Assembly: GCA_036720245.1 (NCBI GenBank)
Contig: DAIMNI010000001.1
Coordinates: 62,001 to 126,000 of the forward strand
From: JAAZMA01 sp036720245
GTDB lineage: Bacteria > Bacillota > Clostridia > Tissierellales > Tepidimicrobiaceae
Length of the DNA: 64,000 nucleotides
Direction of reading: 5' to 3'
Part shown: piece by piece, positions 34,991 to 44,301 of the stretch
Layout: each line of letters begins with the position of its first letter
Position numbering within the stretch: the stretch's first letter is position 1
Made by a program: the position numbers and the translations under genes
The notes under the pieces: generated by a model
Told to the model about the DNA's origin: nothing
The model's database searches: none
Seen by the model: the letters and a program-made list of their open reading frames with translations, nothing else

Positions 34991-35008
34991 ATCCAAGAGG
35001 TGAATTCA

Positions 35009-36067
35009 ATGGAAAAGGAATCTAAAGAAAAAATTAGCGAAGTTTCTAAAGATTTGAATGAAGACAAATCAAATATACTAGAGAAATTGCTTAATTATGC
35101 TTTATATATTATATTGATTATTATGATTATAGGAGTCATAATAATCGACCCAAGTTTCGTATCCGTTAAGAATTTTACTAATATATTAAGTCAGGCTTCT
35201 ACAAGGGCAATATTGGCTATGGGAGTCGCAGGTTTAATAGTGCTTCAAGGGACAGACCTTTCAGCTGGAAGAATACTTGGACTTGCTGGTATTGTTTTTG
35301 CCTCATTATTACAGGATATAAATTATGCATCTAAGATGTATCCAAATTTACCAGAACTGCCATTGATTGTTCCATTGCTAGTAGCTATTGGCATAGGTGC
35401 GATATTTGCTCTTATAAATGGATTTGGAGTTGCAAAACTTAAATTACATGCATTTATCATAACATTAGGTACCCAACTAATAGCCTATGGTATAGCACTA
35501 ATATATATCGATAGACCACCCTTAGGAGCTCAGCCCATTGCTGGCTTAGACGATAGATATATATCTTTTGTAAAGGGTGCATTTAAAATAGGGTCAATTG
35601 AAATCCCTTATCTTATAATATATGCAGCCATAATTGCAGTTATAATGGCATTTATATGGAATAAGACTACCCTAGGTAAAAATATGTTTGCCATTGGAGG
35701 GAATCCAGAGGCAGCAGCTGTATCAGGGGTAAATATTGTAAAAAACATTATGCTAGTATATCTTATATCGGGAATACTATACGGTATTGCAGGATTCTTA
35801 GAAGTTGCAAGAATTGGTTCAGCAACTAGTATTACTGGACAAAACTATGAACTAGATGCTATAGCCGCTTGTGTCATAGGTGGAGTATCCTTTTCTGGAG
35901 GAACAGGGACTATTCCAGGTGTATTAATTGGGGTAATTATATTACAATTTATAAACTATGGATTAAATTTTATAGGGGTAAATCCCTATTTTCAAATAAT
36001 AATAAAAGGATTAATCATCATTGTATCAGTTTCAATAGATGTAAGAAAGAATATAGCTAAAAAATAG
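35009..36067 (+). CDS. mglC: Galactose ABC transporter permease
   Basis: The 352-residue membrane protein has a polar N-terminal arm and about nine segments. It carries the MglC/RbsC signatures MGVAGLIVLQGTDLSAGRILGL and ACVIGGVSFSGGTGTIPGVL (family 'GGxSxxGGxG' loop that contacts the ATPase). The ATG follows AGAGGTG by 6 bases; a GTG nine bases upstream is inside that site. It completes the mglBAC transporter. Confidence 0.94.
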   Translation: MEKESKEKISEVSKDLNEDKSNILEKLLNYALYIILIIMIIGVIIIDPSFVSVKNFTNILSQASTRAILAMGVAGLIVLQGTDLSAGRILGLAGIVFASLLQDINYASKMYPNLPELPLIVPLLVAIGIGAIFALINGFGVAKLKLHAFIITLGTQLIAYGIALIYIDRPPLGAQPIAGLDDRYISFVKGAFKIGSIEIPYLIIYAAIIAVIMAFIWNKTTLGKNMFAIGGNPEAAAVSGVNIVKNIMLVYLISGILYGIAGFLEVARIGSATSITGQNYELDAIAACVIGGVSFSGGTGTIPGVLIGVIILQFINYGLNFIGVNPYFQIIIKGLIIIVSVSIDVRKNIAKK

Positions 36068-36090
36068 AGTTGTGGTGGTGAGCTAAAACT

Positions 36091-37107
36091 ATGAAAATTA
36101 CTATACACGATGTGGCGGAGAAAGCAGGAGTTTCTATTGCAACTGTATCTCGAGTAATGAACAATAATTATCCAGTAAAGGAGGAAACAAGAAAAAAGAT
36201 AGAAGATGCTATTGAGGAGTTGGGATATGTACCTAATGAAATAGCTAGAAGTCTAATACTTAAAAGTACATCCAGTGTGGGAATAATCATACCAGGTATT
36301 ACCAATCTGTTTTTCCCCACAATAGTGGAGGAGATAAATAGAGAATTAGTAGACAATGGATTTACCATGTCCCTTTATATAACTGAAGGGGATCCAGAGA
36401 TGGAAAAGATAGTAATAGATAGTATTGTTTCAAGAAATATGGATGGAATAATAGCCATCGATCCTTCTTTGGAAAATCTAGAAAATGGTTATTTTTCAAG
36501 TCTATGTAAAACAACTCCTACTATTATAATCAATGCTGATACTGGTAGTCACAATTGTAATTTCATCTCTTATGATGAAAAGGTAGGGACTAGAGAAGCT
36601 TTTCAACATTTATTAAATTTAGGGCATAGAAAAATAAGCTTCCTTCGAGGGGATAGAAGTTTATCCTATGATTTAAAAGAAGATTTTTATAGGCAATTAA
36701 TAAGGGAGAATGGGCTTAAATATGAAAAGGTAATAATCGTAGGAAGGGGTAATAGCCAGGAAGTAGTAGAAAAGACTAGTATAATATATGGAAAGCATCT
36801 AGATTTTGATGAAAGGGAAACTGCTGTTTTTGCTTGTAATGATCTGATGGCAGTAGGGGTAATAAATGCCTGTAATAAAGCCAATATTAAAGTTCCAGAG
36901 GATATGTCTGTAATAGGCTTTGATAATACATTACTTTCAAGTATCACTCACCCTAAGATTACTACGGTGGATTTGAATATGAAGGAAATAGGGAAAACTG
37001 CAGCTATGGAATTAATCCACATGATTAAGGAAAAACGTATTACGAATAAAAAAATTTTATACGATACAAAACTAGTAATTAGAGAAAGCTGTAGCAAGAG
37101 AAAATAG
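36091..37107 (+). CDS. LacI-family transcriptional regulator, probably galactose-responsive
   Basis: The 338-residue protein has an N-terminal helix-turn-helix with hinge (VAEKAGVSIATVSRVMN, SLILKSTSSVGIIIPG). The sugar-binding periplasmic-protein-like core follows (LGHRKISFLRG, AVFACNDLMAVGVINAC, PEDMSVIGFDNTLLS). It lies inside the operon between mglC and the Leloir genes. Two near-identical LacI-type palindromes flank the operon's start, so autoregulation with galactose as inducer is the simplest model. Confidence 0.92.
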   Translation: MKITIHDVAEKAGVSIATVSRVMNNNYPVKEETRKKIEDAIEELGYVPNEIARSLILKSTSSVGIIIPGITNLFFPTIVEEINRELVDNGFTMSLYITEGDPEMEKIVIDSIVSRNMDGIIAIDPSLENLENGYFSSLCKTTPTIIINADTGSHNCNFISYDEKVGTREAFQHLLNLGHRKISFLRGDRSLSYDLKEDFYRQLIRENGLKYEKVIIVGRGNSQEVVEKTSIIYGKHLDFDERETAVFACNDLMAVGVINACNKANIKVPEDMSVIGFDNTLLSSITHPKITTVDLNMKEIGKTAAMELIHMIKEKRITNKKILYDTKLVIRESCSKRK

Positions 37108-37125
37108 ATAGGTGGAATTGTAGAT

Positions 37126-38058
37126 ATGATTCAAATAAAAAAGGGAAAACATCTAAATATGGATGCAATAATAATGAAAAGTAAATACTTAGAGATTAGG
37201 CTATTGCCTAAACTAGGTTTCAAAATGGCTTCTTTTAAATATATACCTAAAGATAAGGAACTTTTATTTCAACCATCAAGAGATTTATATGAAATACCCT
37301 ACTATGGAAAAGCATTTGAAGAGTATGATACTTCAGGTTTAGACGAGATGATACCTACTATAGATGAGTGCAAATATAGGGGAAACACATTGCCAGACCA
37401 TGGGGAGGCGTGGAGTGTACCTTGGAATGTGGAAATCATAGATGAAACTGTAGTAGGTAATATAAAATTAAAAACCTTACCTTTAAGATTTAATAAGTCT
37501 TTGGCCTTTCACAATGAAAACACCATAAAAGTAGAATATAAGGTGGAGAACTTAGAAAACCAAGAGATAGATTTTTTGTGGGCTTTACATGGGCTAAATG
37601 TATTTGATGACAAAACAGAGATACTTATTCCTAAAGAAGCTAAGAACATATTAAATGTCCATGAAAATGACCAGCTTGGTTATGTAGGTAGAAAGAATTC
37701 CTTTCCTTTAGCTAAAGATATAGATGGGAACTCAATAGACTTGACTTTTTTAAAGAACTATAAAGAAAATAGATGCTATAAATATTATTTTTTAGACCAA
37801 ATAGAAGAGGGTAAGGTGGGATTACACTATAAAGATGAAAATATAGTATATACTTTAAAATATGATTCGAGGAAAATCCCCTATTTAGGGGTTTGGATAA
37901 CTAAGGGGGGTTTTAAGGGAGAATACAATTGTGCCATTGAACCTTCCACAGGTTATTATGATTCCTTAGAACTGGCTGTTAAAAATGACAAAGTAACAAG
38001 GCTTAAACCTTATGAATATTTTTGTTGGACTATATATATGGAAGTTAGGGAGGGATAG
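37126..38058 (+). CDS. Aldose 1-epimerase / galactose mutarotase-like protein
   Basis: The 310-residue protein has the beta-sandwich pattern of the galactose mutarotase superfamily: YLEIRLLPKLGFKMASFKY, then LDEMIPTIDECKY, LPDHGEAWSVPW with the conserved His-Gly-x-x-W, then LWALHGLNVFD and a C-terminal CAIEPSTGYYDSL with the catalytic Glu. It would interconvert anomers of galactose before GalK. It diverges from classical GalM, so another sugar epimerase role is possible. It is 4 bp from galT. Confidence 0.82.
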   Translation: MIQIKKGKHLNMDAIIMKSKYLEIRLLPKLGFKMASFKYIPKDKELLFQPSRDLYEIPYYGKAFEEYDTSGLDEMIPTIDECKYRGNTLPDHGEAWSVPWNVEIIDETVVGNIKLKTLPLRFNKSLAFHNENTIKVEYKVENLENQEIDFLWALHGLNVFDDKTEILIPKEAKNILNVHENDQLGYVGRKNSFPLAKDIDGNSIDLTFLKNYKENRCYKYYFLDQIEEGKVGLHYKDENIVYTLKYDSRKIPYLGVWITKGGFKGEYNCAIEPSTGYYDSLELAVKNDKVTRLKPYEYFCWTIYMEVREG

Positions 38059-38061
38059 AAT

Positions 38062-39036
38062 ATGGCAGAGCTAAGATGGAATCCTTTATTAAAGGATTGG
38101 ACTATGGTAGCTTCTCATAGGCAGAATAGACCTGAAATGCCTAAGGGTTGGTGTCCATTTTGCCCTAGTTCAGGACGGGTTCCTAAAGATTATGATGTAT
38201 ATAAATATGACAATGATTTTCCAGCCCTATATCAGGAACCACCAGAGCCAGATGATGTAGGAAGTGAATTCTATAGGACAAGACCAGCCCATGGGAAATG
38301 CGAAGTAATACTATATTCACCAAAACATGATGCTCTTTTATGGGAATTGGATTTAAAACACTTAAGAAAGCTTGTAGACCTATGGTGTGAAAGATATATA
38401 GAACTCTCCAAAGATGAGAAAATCAAATATATTTTTCCCTTTGAAAATAGGGGCAAAGAAGTAGGAGTAAGTATGCCCCATCCTCATGGACAGATATATG
38501 GCTACTCTTTTATGCCTTTAAAATTGCAATTGGAATTGAACTCTTGCAGAGAATACTATGAGGAAAATGGTGAATGCCTAATATGTAGGATGAATAGGGA
38601 AGAAGAAGATTTCGAAAAGCGGATAATTATAGAGAATGAAGATTTTCTATGCTATCTGCCCTTTTTTACCGATTATCCCTTTGGGGTATTTATAGTATCT
38701 AAAGTTCATAGGAGCAAAATGATAGACTTTACCGAAAGAGAAAAGGATAATTTTGCCGCTATCCTACGGGATATTACAGGTACATTTGATACCCTATATG
38801 ATAGGATATTTCCTTATATGATGGCAATTCATCAAGCCCCTGTAAACTCGCCAGAATATGAGAACTATGATGAATACTTTCATTTTCACGTGGAATTTTA
38901 TCCACCATTAAGATCCATAGATAGAATAAAATACAATGCCTCCTCGGAGACAGGAGCTTGGGCTAATTGTAATCCAAGAAGCGTCGAGGAAACTGCAATA
39001 GAACTTAAGTGCGCATACGAAAGATTTTCTAAATAA
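38062..39036 (+). CDS. galT: Galactose-1-phosphate uridylyltransferase (HIT type)
   Basis: The 324-residue enzyme has the class I GalT pattern: WNPLLKDWTMVASHRQNRP, CPFCPSS zinc site, FENRGKEVGVSMPHPHGQIYG with the nucleophilic His in HPHGQ (about residue 143), and a C-terminal EYFHFHVEFYPP zinc/phosphate site. This is the Zn HIT-family type and not the unrelated GalT2 found in many Firmicutes. It transfers UMP from UDP-glucose to galactose 1-phosphate. Confidence 0.95.
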   Translation: MAELRWNPLLKDWTMVASHRQNRPEMPKGWCPFCPSSGRVPKDYDVYKYDNDFPALYQEPPEPDDVGSEFYRTRPAHGKCEVILYSPKHDALLWELDLKHLRKLVDLWCERYIELSKDEKIKYIFPFENRGKEVGVSMPHPHGQIYGYSFMPLKLQLELNSCREYYEENGECLICRMNREEEDFEKRIIIENEDFLCYLPFFTDYPFGVFIVSKVHRSKMIDFTEREKDNFAAILRDITGTFDTLYDRIFPYMMAIHQAPVNSPEYENYDEYFHFHVEFYPPLRSIDRIKYNASSETGAWANCNPRSVEETAIELKCAYERFSK

Positions 39037-39065
39037 AATACTAAAAGTGAAGATGAGGTGTGGAC

Positions 39066-40226
39066 ATGGACATATCAAAATCGATTGAAGAATTTTATAA
39101 ACTTTATGGCATAGGAGAGGTAAGGATCTTTTTCTCTCCTGGAAGGGTCAATCTAATAGGAGAACATATAGATTATAATGGAGGCTATGTCTTGCCTTGT
39201 GCCATTGAACTGGGAACCTATGGCTGGGTTAGAAAAAGGAATGATAATAAAATAAGATTGGCTTCTAAAAACATTGGACTAAGAGTAGAAGTGGATATAG
39301 ATGATTTAAAATATGAAAAAGAGCATAGTTGGGCTAATTATCCCAAAGGAGTCCTTTACTTTATGAAGGAAGAAGGGTATGGGCTTCAAGGAATGGATAT
39401 ACTGGTTTGGGGTAATATACCCTATGGAGCAGGGCTTTCTTCTTCTGCTTCCCTAGAACTACTAATAGCCGAAATGGTCAACAATCTATTTAATCATGGC
39501 AATATACCTAAGATGGATCTAGTAAAGCTATCCCAAAGGGCAGAGAATGATTTTATCGGAGTAAAATGTGGAATAATGGATCAGTTTGCTATAGCCATGG
39601 GAAAAGAAAACCAGGCAGTACTTTTAAATAGCCATAGCCTAGATTTTAAACATGTGAATATGAATATAGGGAATTATAAAATGGTAATAATGAATACCAA
39701 CAAAAGAAGGGAATTAAGTGATTCAAAATATAACGAAAGAAGAAGGGAATGTGAAAAAGCCCTAAATATCCTTAAGGTCCACAAAAATATAGATAATTTA
39801 TGTCAAATTACGACAGGAGAATTTGAACAATTGGAAAAATATCTAGAAGAGGACCTTATTAAAAATAGAGCCCGTCACGTAGTGCATGAGAATCAAAGGG
39901 TTTTAAAGGCCTGTGAGGCTCTAGAAAGTGGGGACATACACCAGTTAGGACAACTCTTTATCCAATCCCATAATTCTTTAAGGGATCTATATGAGGTAAC
40001 TGGTATAGAACTAGATACCATAGTAGAAACTGCATTAGACCAGAAAAGCTGTATAGGAGCAAGAATGACAGGTGCAGGTTTTGGAGGATGTGCCATAGCC
40101 CTTGTAGAGAGCGAAGGTGTAGAGGATTTTATAGATAATGTAGGTAGTATATATAATGAAAAGATAGGATATAAACCAGAATTTTATACTGTAGGTATAG
40201 GCAATGGAACCAGAGAATTATTATAG
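39066..40226 (+). CDS. galK: Galactokinase
   Basis: The 386-residue GHMP kinase has the galactokinase signature GRVNLIGEHIDYNGGYVLP (about residues 26-44), the ATP loop GAGLSSSASLE and the third motif MTGAGFGGCAIAL. The catalytic Asp is in GIMDQFA. It phosphorylates galactose at C1. The ATG 5 bases after GAGGTG is preferred over the upstream GTG. Confidence 0.96.
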   Translation: MDISKSIEEFYKLYGIGEVRIFFSPGRVNLIGEHIDYNGGYVLPCAIELGTYGWVRKRNDNKIRLASKNIGLRVEVDIDDLKYEKEHSWANYPKGVLYFMKEEGYGLQGMDILVWGNIPYGAGLSSSASLELLIAEMVNNLFNHGNIPKMDLVKLSQRAENDFIGVKCGIMDQFAIAMGKENQAVLLNSHSLDFKHVNMNIGNYKMVIMNTNKRRELSDSKYNERRRECEKALNILKVHKNIDNLCQITTGEFEQLEKYLEEDLIKNRARHVVHENQRVLKACEALESGDIHQLGQLFIQSHNSLRDLYEVTGIELDTIVETALDQKSCIGARMTGAGFGGCAIALVESEGVEDFIDNVGSIYNEKIGYKPEFYTVGIGNGTRELL

Positions 40227-40237
40227 AGGTGATATAA

Positions 40238-41215
40238 ATGGCCATATTGATTACTGGAGGAGCGGGCTATATTGGAAGCCATACACTAATGGCTCTCTTA
40301 AATAGAAATGAAGAGGTAATAGTCCTTGATAATTTATCAAAGGGGCACGAGTATGCTGTTAAAGGAGGTAAATTCTACTGTGGAGACCTTAGAGATGAGG
40401 AACTCTTAGATAAGGTATTTAAACAAAATGAGATAGAAGATATTATACATTTTGCTGCTTATTCATTAGTAGGAGAAAGCGTTAAGGATCCAATATCCTA
40501 TTATAATAACAATGTAAAGGGAACTATAAATCTTTTATACTATATGAAAAAATATGGAGTAAAAAACATAGTTTTTTCTTCAACAGCTGCAGTATATGGA
40601 GAACCAGAGCATATACCTATATTAGAAAATGATAGCACTATTCCAACAAATCCCTATGGGGAAAGTAAGTTAGCCATAGAGAGATTATTAAATTGGGCAA
40701 ATAATGCGGGAGACATAAACTATATAGCTTTAAGATATTTTAATGCAGCAGGAGCCTATGAAGGTGGAAGCATAGGGGAGGATCACAGTCCTGAAACTCA
40801 TTTGATACCTATTATACTAGAAGTGGCCTTGGGGAAAAGGGACAAGATAATCATATTTGGGGAGGACTATGATACCCCTGATGGTACTTGTATAAGGGAT
40901 TATATACATGTAATGGACTTAGCCGAAGCCCATATACTAGCTTTGGATAAACTTAAAAGAGAAGGCAGAAGTGGAATATACAATCTGGGAAATGGAAAGG
41001 GTTTCTCCGTAAGAGAAGTCATTGAAAAGGCAAAAGAAGTAACTGGAAGAGACATTCCCATAGAAATTGGGGATAGAAGACTAGGAGACCCAGCTATACT
41101 GGTAGCATCTTCCGAAAAAGCAAAAAAAGAACTAAATTGGAATCCAAAATATGATGATTTAGGAAGGATAATCGAAGATGCCTGGAGATGGCATTATACT
41201 AAAAATATTTCTTAA
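40238..41215 (+). CDS. galE: UDP-glucose 4-epimerase
   Basis: The 325-residue short-chain dehydrogenase has the NAD motif GGAGYIGSH at residues 7-15, DNLSKG, the catalytic SSTAAVYG Ser and YGESK Tyr/Lys (about residues 124-150), RYFNAAGA and DGTCIRDYIHV. It returns UDP-galactose to UDP-glucose and ends the operon. Confidence 0.97.
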   Translation: MAILITGGAGYIGSHTLMALLNRNEEVIVLDNLSKGHEYAVKGGKFYCGDLRDEELLDKVFKQNEIEDIIHFAAYSLVGESVKDPISYYNNNVKGTINLLYYMKKYGVKNIVFSSTAAVYGEPEHIPILENDSTIPTNPYGESKLAIERLLNWANNAGDINYIALRYFNAAGAYEGGSIGEDHSPETHLIPIILEVALGKRDKIIIFGEDYDTPDGTCIRDYIHVMDLAEAHILALDKLKREGRSGIYNLGNGKGFSVREVIEKAKEVTGRDIPIEIGDRRLGDPAILVASSEKAKKELNWNPKYDDLGRIIEDAWRWHYTKNIS

Positions 41216-41254
41216 TATATTATTTTATAGATTCCATTGGCTCTAAAAACTTAT

Positions 41255-41299
41255 CGCCTATATATTAAGAACTTATTGTGATGTTCTAATACGTAGGCG
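41255..41299. terminator. Imperfect hairpin between convergent galE and kinase genes
   Basis: CGCCTA...ATTAAGAAC pairs with GTTCTAAT...TAGGCG around an internal bulge. There is no strong T run but it sits where both operons end. Confidence 0.5.
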
Positions 41300-41328
41300 G
41301 TATTTATATGTTGCTTTTTATATAATAT

Positions 41329-42261
41329 TTATATTTTTTTCTTTACAATATTTATTTTATTAATAATATCTTTAACATTATCTATATTTACCTTCCCTGT
41401 TTCCTCTTCCATAGCATTGGCAGCACCACAGGCGGATGCAAATTTTATCATTAATTCAAAATCATAATTTTCAATTAATGAAATAGCAAACCCCGCGATC
41501 ATTGAATCACCAGAACCTACAGAGTTTACAACTTCTATAGTAGGCACATTTACCTTATATACATAATCTTTATTAAAAATCATTGCACCTTCCTCGCCAA
41601 GAGAAATTACTACTATTTCAATATTATTATTTAATAAACACTGTGCTCCCTTAATAACATCCTTCTCTGAATTTATAGCATAACCTACAAGTTTTTCTAA
41701 TTCATCCTTATTTGGTTTAACTAGATACGGTGAGGCTTCTATACCTAATTTTAAAGCATCTCCACTAGTATCTAAAATAAACTTTTTATTTTGTTTTTTC
41801 GCTATTAATATTAATTCTTTGTAAGTTTCTATAGACAAACCTTGGGGAAGACTTCCTGATGCACAAATTACTTCCTTATCTTCTATTAAGTTTCTATACA
41901 ATTTAATAAATTCCAGGTGTTCTTCTCTTGATATATAGGGTCCTTTTTCTAAAATTTCTGTTTCGCTTCCATCATCTGAATGAATAGCTAAACAGCTTCT
42001 TGTTTCTCCATTTATAGAAAGAAACTTATGCTGAATATTTAGCTCATCTAAGCTTTCTTTTATATAATTTCCACTATTCCCGCCTAAATAACCTGTAGCC
42101 ATAACAGAGTCGGTAAACACCCTAGCAACTCTTGCTACATTTAAACCTTTACCACCAGGTGTACACTTAACATCATTTGCTCTTAATACTTTCCCCTTTT
42201 CAAAATTTTCAATATGATAATCTCTATCAATAGAAGGATTTAATGTTATAGTTAATATCAA
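41329..42261 (-). CDS. PfkB-family 1-phosphofructokinase / tagatose-6-phosphate kinase
   Basis: The 310-residue enzyme has the FruK/LacC pattern: MILTITLNPSIDRDYHI, TPGGKGLNVARV (about residues 35-46), the ribokinase-family motif ASGSLPQG, and the C-terminal anion hole VNSVGSGDSMIAGF with catalytic Asp (about residue 255). It phosphorylates a sugar phosphate to a bisphosphate. The aldolase gene is 15 bp upstream, so the two steps are coupled. No fructose PTS or lac isomerase is nearby, so fructose 1-phosphate versus tagatose 6-phosphate cannot be decided. Confidence 0.9.
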   Translation of the reverse strand: MILTITLNPSIDRDYHIENFEKGKVLRANDVKCTPGGKGLNVARVARVFTDSVMATGYLGGNSGNYIKESLDELNIQHKFLSINGETRSCLAIHSDDGSETEILEKGPYISREEHLEFIKLYRNLIEDKEVICASGSLPQGLSIETYKELILIAKKQNKKFILDTSGDALKLGIEASPYLVKPNKDELEKLVGYAINSEKDVIKGAQCLLNNNIEIVVISLGEEGAMIFNKDYVYKVNVPTIEVVNSVGSGDSMIAGFAISLIENYDFELMIKFASACGAANAMEEETGKVNIDNVKDIINKINIVKKKI

Positions 42262-42275
42262 AAATTCACCTCCAA

Positions 42276-43130
42276 TTATGCTCTATTTTTAGAATTACAT
42301 ATTTTTATTTTATACATTACAATTTCTTTTATTGCTTTCTTTCCAGGAGTTAAATAGCTTCTTGGATCATTTGCAGATGGATTTTCTTCCAAGTATTTTC
42401 TAATCTCTTTAACAAAGGCTATTTTTAACTCTGTGCTAACATTTATTTTACATATACCATGTCTTACAGCCTGTTTTACACTTTCTTCTGGTACTCCTGA
42501 TGCACCATGAAGAACCAATGGAATACTAACTACTTCATTGATTTCTTTTAATCTATCTATATCTAGCTTAGGTTCGAATTTATACAAACCATGGGCTGTT
42601 CCTATGGCTATCGCCAAAGAATCTATATTAGTTTTTTCTATAAAATCTAATGCCATATTAGGATCAGTTAAATAAGCATCCTTTTCATCCACTATTATAT
42701 CATCTTCAACCCCACCAATTTTCCCTAGTTCTGCCTCCACGGTAGCCCCATATTTATGGGCAAATTCTACTACATCTTTAGTTATTGCTATATTTTTATT
42801 ATAATCTAGTTTAGAGGCATCTATCATTACAGATTTATAACCTGCAGATATACATTCCTTTATAAAATCCACATCTGTACAATGATCTAAATGAAGTGCA
42901 ATGGGAATATTAAAGTTTTTGGCCCCCGCTTCTGCCATATTAACCAAAAAATCCATTCCTGCATAATTCACGGTACCTGGGGTAGTTGCTATAATTATAG
43001 GGGATTTCATTTCATATGCCCCCTCTAATACAGCCTGCATAGTTTCTAAATTGTGAATGTTAAATGCAGGAATAGCATAATTATTCTTTCTAGCATCTAA
43101 AAGCATTTCTTTTGTTGAAACAATATTCAT
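42276..43130 (-). CDS. Class II fructose/tagatose-bisphosphate aldolase
   Basis: The 284-residue enzyme keeps the class II set: HLDHCTD (Asp and zinc His about residues 81-82), EAELGKIGG, GTAHGLY and LHGASG zinc histidines, and NVSTELK near the C-terminus. It heads the minus-strand kinase operon behind a near-consensus promoter and an AGGAGG site. It is clearly diverged from the aldolase at 13 kb. Confidence 0.93.
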   Translation of the reverse strand: MNIVSTKEMLLDARKNNYAIPAFNIHNLETMQAVLEGAYEMKSPIIIATTPGTVNYAGMDFLVNMAEAGAKNFNIPIALHLDHCTDVDFIKECISAGYKSVMIDASKLDYNKNIAITKDVVEFAHKYGATVEAELGKIGGVEDDIIVDEKDAYLTDPNMALDFIEKTNIDSLAIAIGTAHGLYKFEPKLDIDRLKEINEVVSIPLVLHGASGVPEESVKQAVRHGICKINVSTELKIAFVKEIRKYLEENPSANDPRSYLTPGKKAIKEIVMYKIKICNSKNRA

Positions 43131-43275
43131 AAGTTTTCCTCCTTTTTTAAATTATAAAACCTATAAAAATCTTCTTTGTGAAATTATATATCTATGTTCA
43201 TCCTTTAGAATGTAATTATCTCCCGTTCAGCTTTCTTGATAGTTACTTATTGTTAAGTTTTCTCCTATCATGTTA

Positions 43276-43303
43276 ATTTTATCAATATAAACACCATTGT
43301 CAA
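43276..43303 (-). promoter_or_regulatory. Promoter of the aldolase-kinase operon
   Basis: On the minus strand: TTGACA, 16 bases, TAAAAT. The leader from here to the aldolase start is about 140 bases and shows no recognised riboswitch. Confidence 0.7.
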
Positions 43304-43366
43304 TATTTTTAAACATAAAAGAAGGAAATAGAAGATATTTGTAGAATAATTATAGAGGAGAAGCCA

Positions 43367-43431
43367 AATGAAGGGGACGGGTCTTTTCATTTGATTTCAA
43401 ATAAAGGGGACTGTCCCCAATATTTGAAATC
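43367..43431. repeat. REP-like palindromes upstream of the transposase gene
   Basis: Two adjacent inverted repeats. One pairs CAAATGAA with TTTCATTTG around GGGGACGGG (about 43366-43392). The other (43393-43431) is a 39-base near-perfect palindrome whose centre is GGGGACTGTCCCC. The same core lies downstream of the transposase and again at 61.9 kb. Confidence 0.85.
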
Positions 43432-43474
43432 AAATAAAAGGGACAGGTTTCAATTTTATAAAGGGGGTGGCAGG

Positions 43475-44245
43475 ATGGCACGGTTAAGCAGAAAAGAAAG
43501 CTATTCTAATTTTTATCATGTGATGACAAGGGGAATTAATAAGGATAAAATTTTTGAAACTGAATCCAATAAAAAAAGACTATTCTATATAATCCAAGAA
43601 AAAAATTCAGAAATAGGTTGCCAAATATATTCTTATTGTATTATGGACAACCACCTACATTTATTGGTAAAGGCAGATTTAGAAGATTTAAGTTTATTGA
43701 TGAAAAAGATAAATGGAACCTACGCCATGCATTATAATTTAAAAGAGGAAAGAATTGGGCCTGTTTTTCAGGATAGGTTTAAAAGTCAAAATGTAGAAGA
43801 TGAGAGATACCTATATGGTGTAATTCGATATATACATAATAATCCTGTAGTAGCTAAGATAGTTAATACACCAGAAAACTATAGATGGAGTAGTATGCAG
43901 GAGTATCTCTCTGGGGAGGATGGACTTATTGCTCAGGAGGCAAGGGAATTTATTTATTATAGTTTTAAAACAAAATCAATACTTATTGACTTCCATTTAA
44001 AACAAGATGAGAATCTATATTTAGAAATAGAAGAGGATTTAAATAAAATAAATAAAGAAATAGGAAATAGAATAGTTAGAGAATTTTTGGAGAAAAGGGG
44101 GGTTAGTGAATTATCGATTTTGTCTCATAAGGATGAACTTATAATGAGATTGTTGCAAACAGGAAGGTTTTCTTATGAGGAAATAGCAAAATTTGCTGAA
44201 TGTAGCACATATCAGGTATATATGTTTAATAAAGGGGTCAAATGA
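43475..44245 (+). CDS. REP-associated tyrosine transposase (RAYT, Y1 family)
   Basis: The 256-residue protein has the IS200-like Y1 transposase core. The N-terminus MARLSRKESYSNFYHVMTRG is RAYT-typical. The HUH metal motif is in MDNHLHLLV (about residues 56-64). GPVFQDRFKSQ and RYIHNNPV follow. An extended C-terminal helical region (about residues 150-256) ends in SYEEIAKFAECSTYQVYMF, resembling a DNA-binding HTH. The ATG follows GGGGGTGG. Palindromes with a common core flank the gene on both sides, which is the usual RAYT/REP arrangement. RAYTs are generally single-copy and domesticated. Confidence 0.9.
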   Translation: MARLSRKESYSNFYHVMTRGINKDKIFETESNKKRLFYIIQEKNSEIGCQIYSYCIMDNHLHLLVKADLEDLSLLMKKINGTYAMHYNLKEERIGPVFQDRFKSQNVEDERYLYGVIRYIHNNPVVAKIVNTPENYRWSSMQEYLSGEDGLIAQEAREFIYYSFKTKSILIDFHLKQDENLYLEIEEDLNKINKEIGNRIVREFLEKRGVSELSILSHKDELIMRLLQTGRFSYEEIAKFAECSTYQVYMFNKGVK

Positions 44246-44301
44246 AGGGGACTGTCCCTAACGTTTGATTTCAAATGAAAGGGACTGTCCCTTTCATTTG
44301 A
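44238..44301. repeat. REP-like palindromes downstream of the transposase gene
   Basis: The first (44238-44269) pairs TCAAA with TTTGA around AGGGGACTGTCCCT. The second (44271-44301) is a 14-bp perfect stem with a CTG loop. They begin within the last codons of the transposase gene and run to the end of hisC, so they may also act as a terminator for both. Confidence 0.85.

Noticed and set aside
43475..44301. Complete active IS200-type insertion sequence
   Set aside because: The protein has RAYT-type ends and palindromes with differing arms, which points to a domesticated REP-linked transposase; no target-site or paired element ends of an IS were seen.
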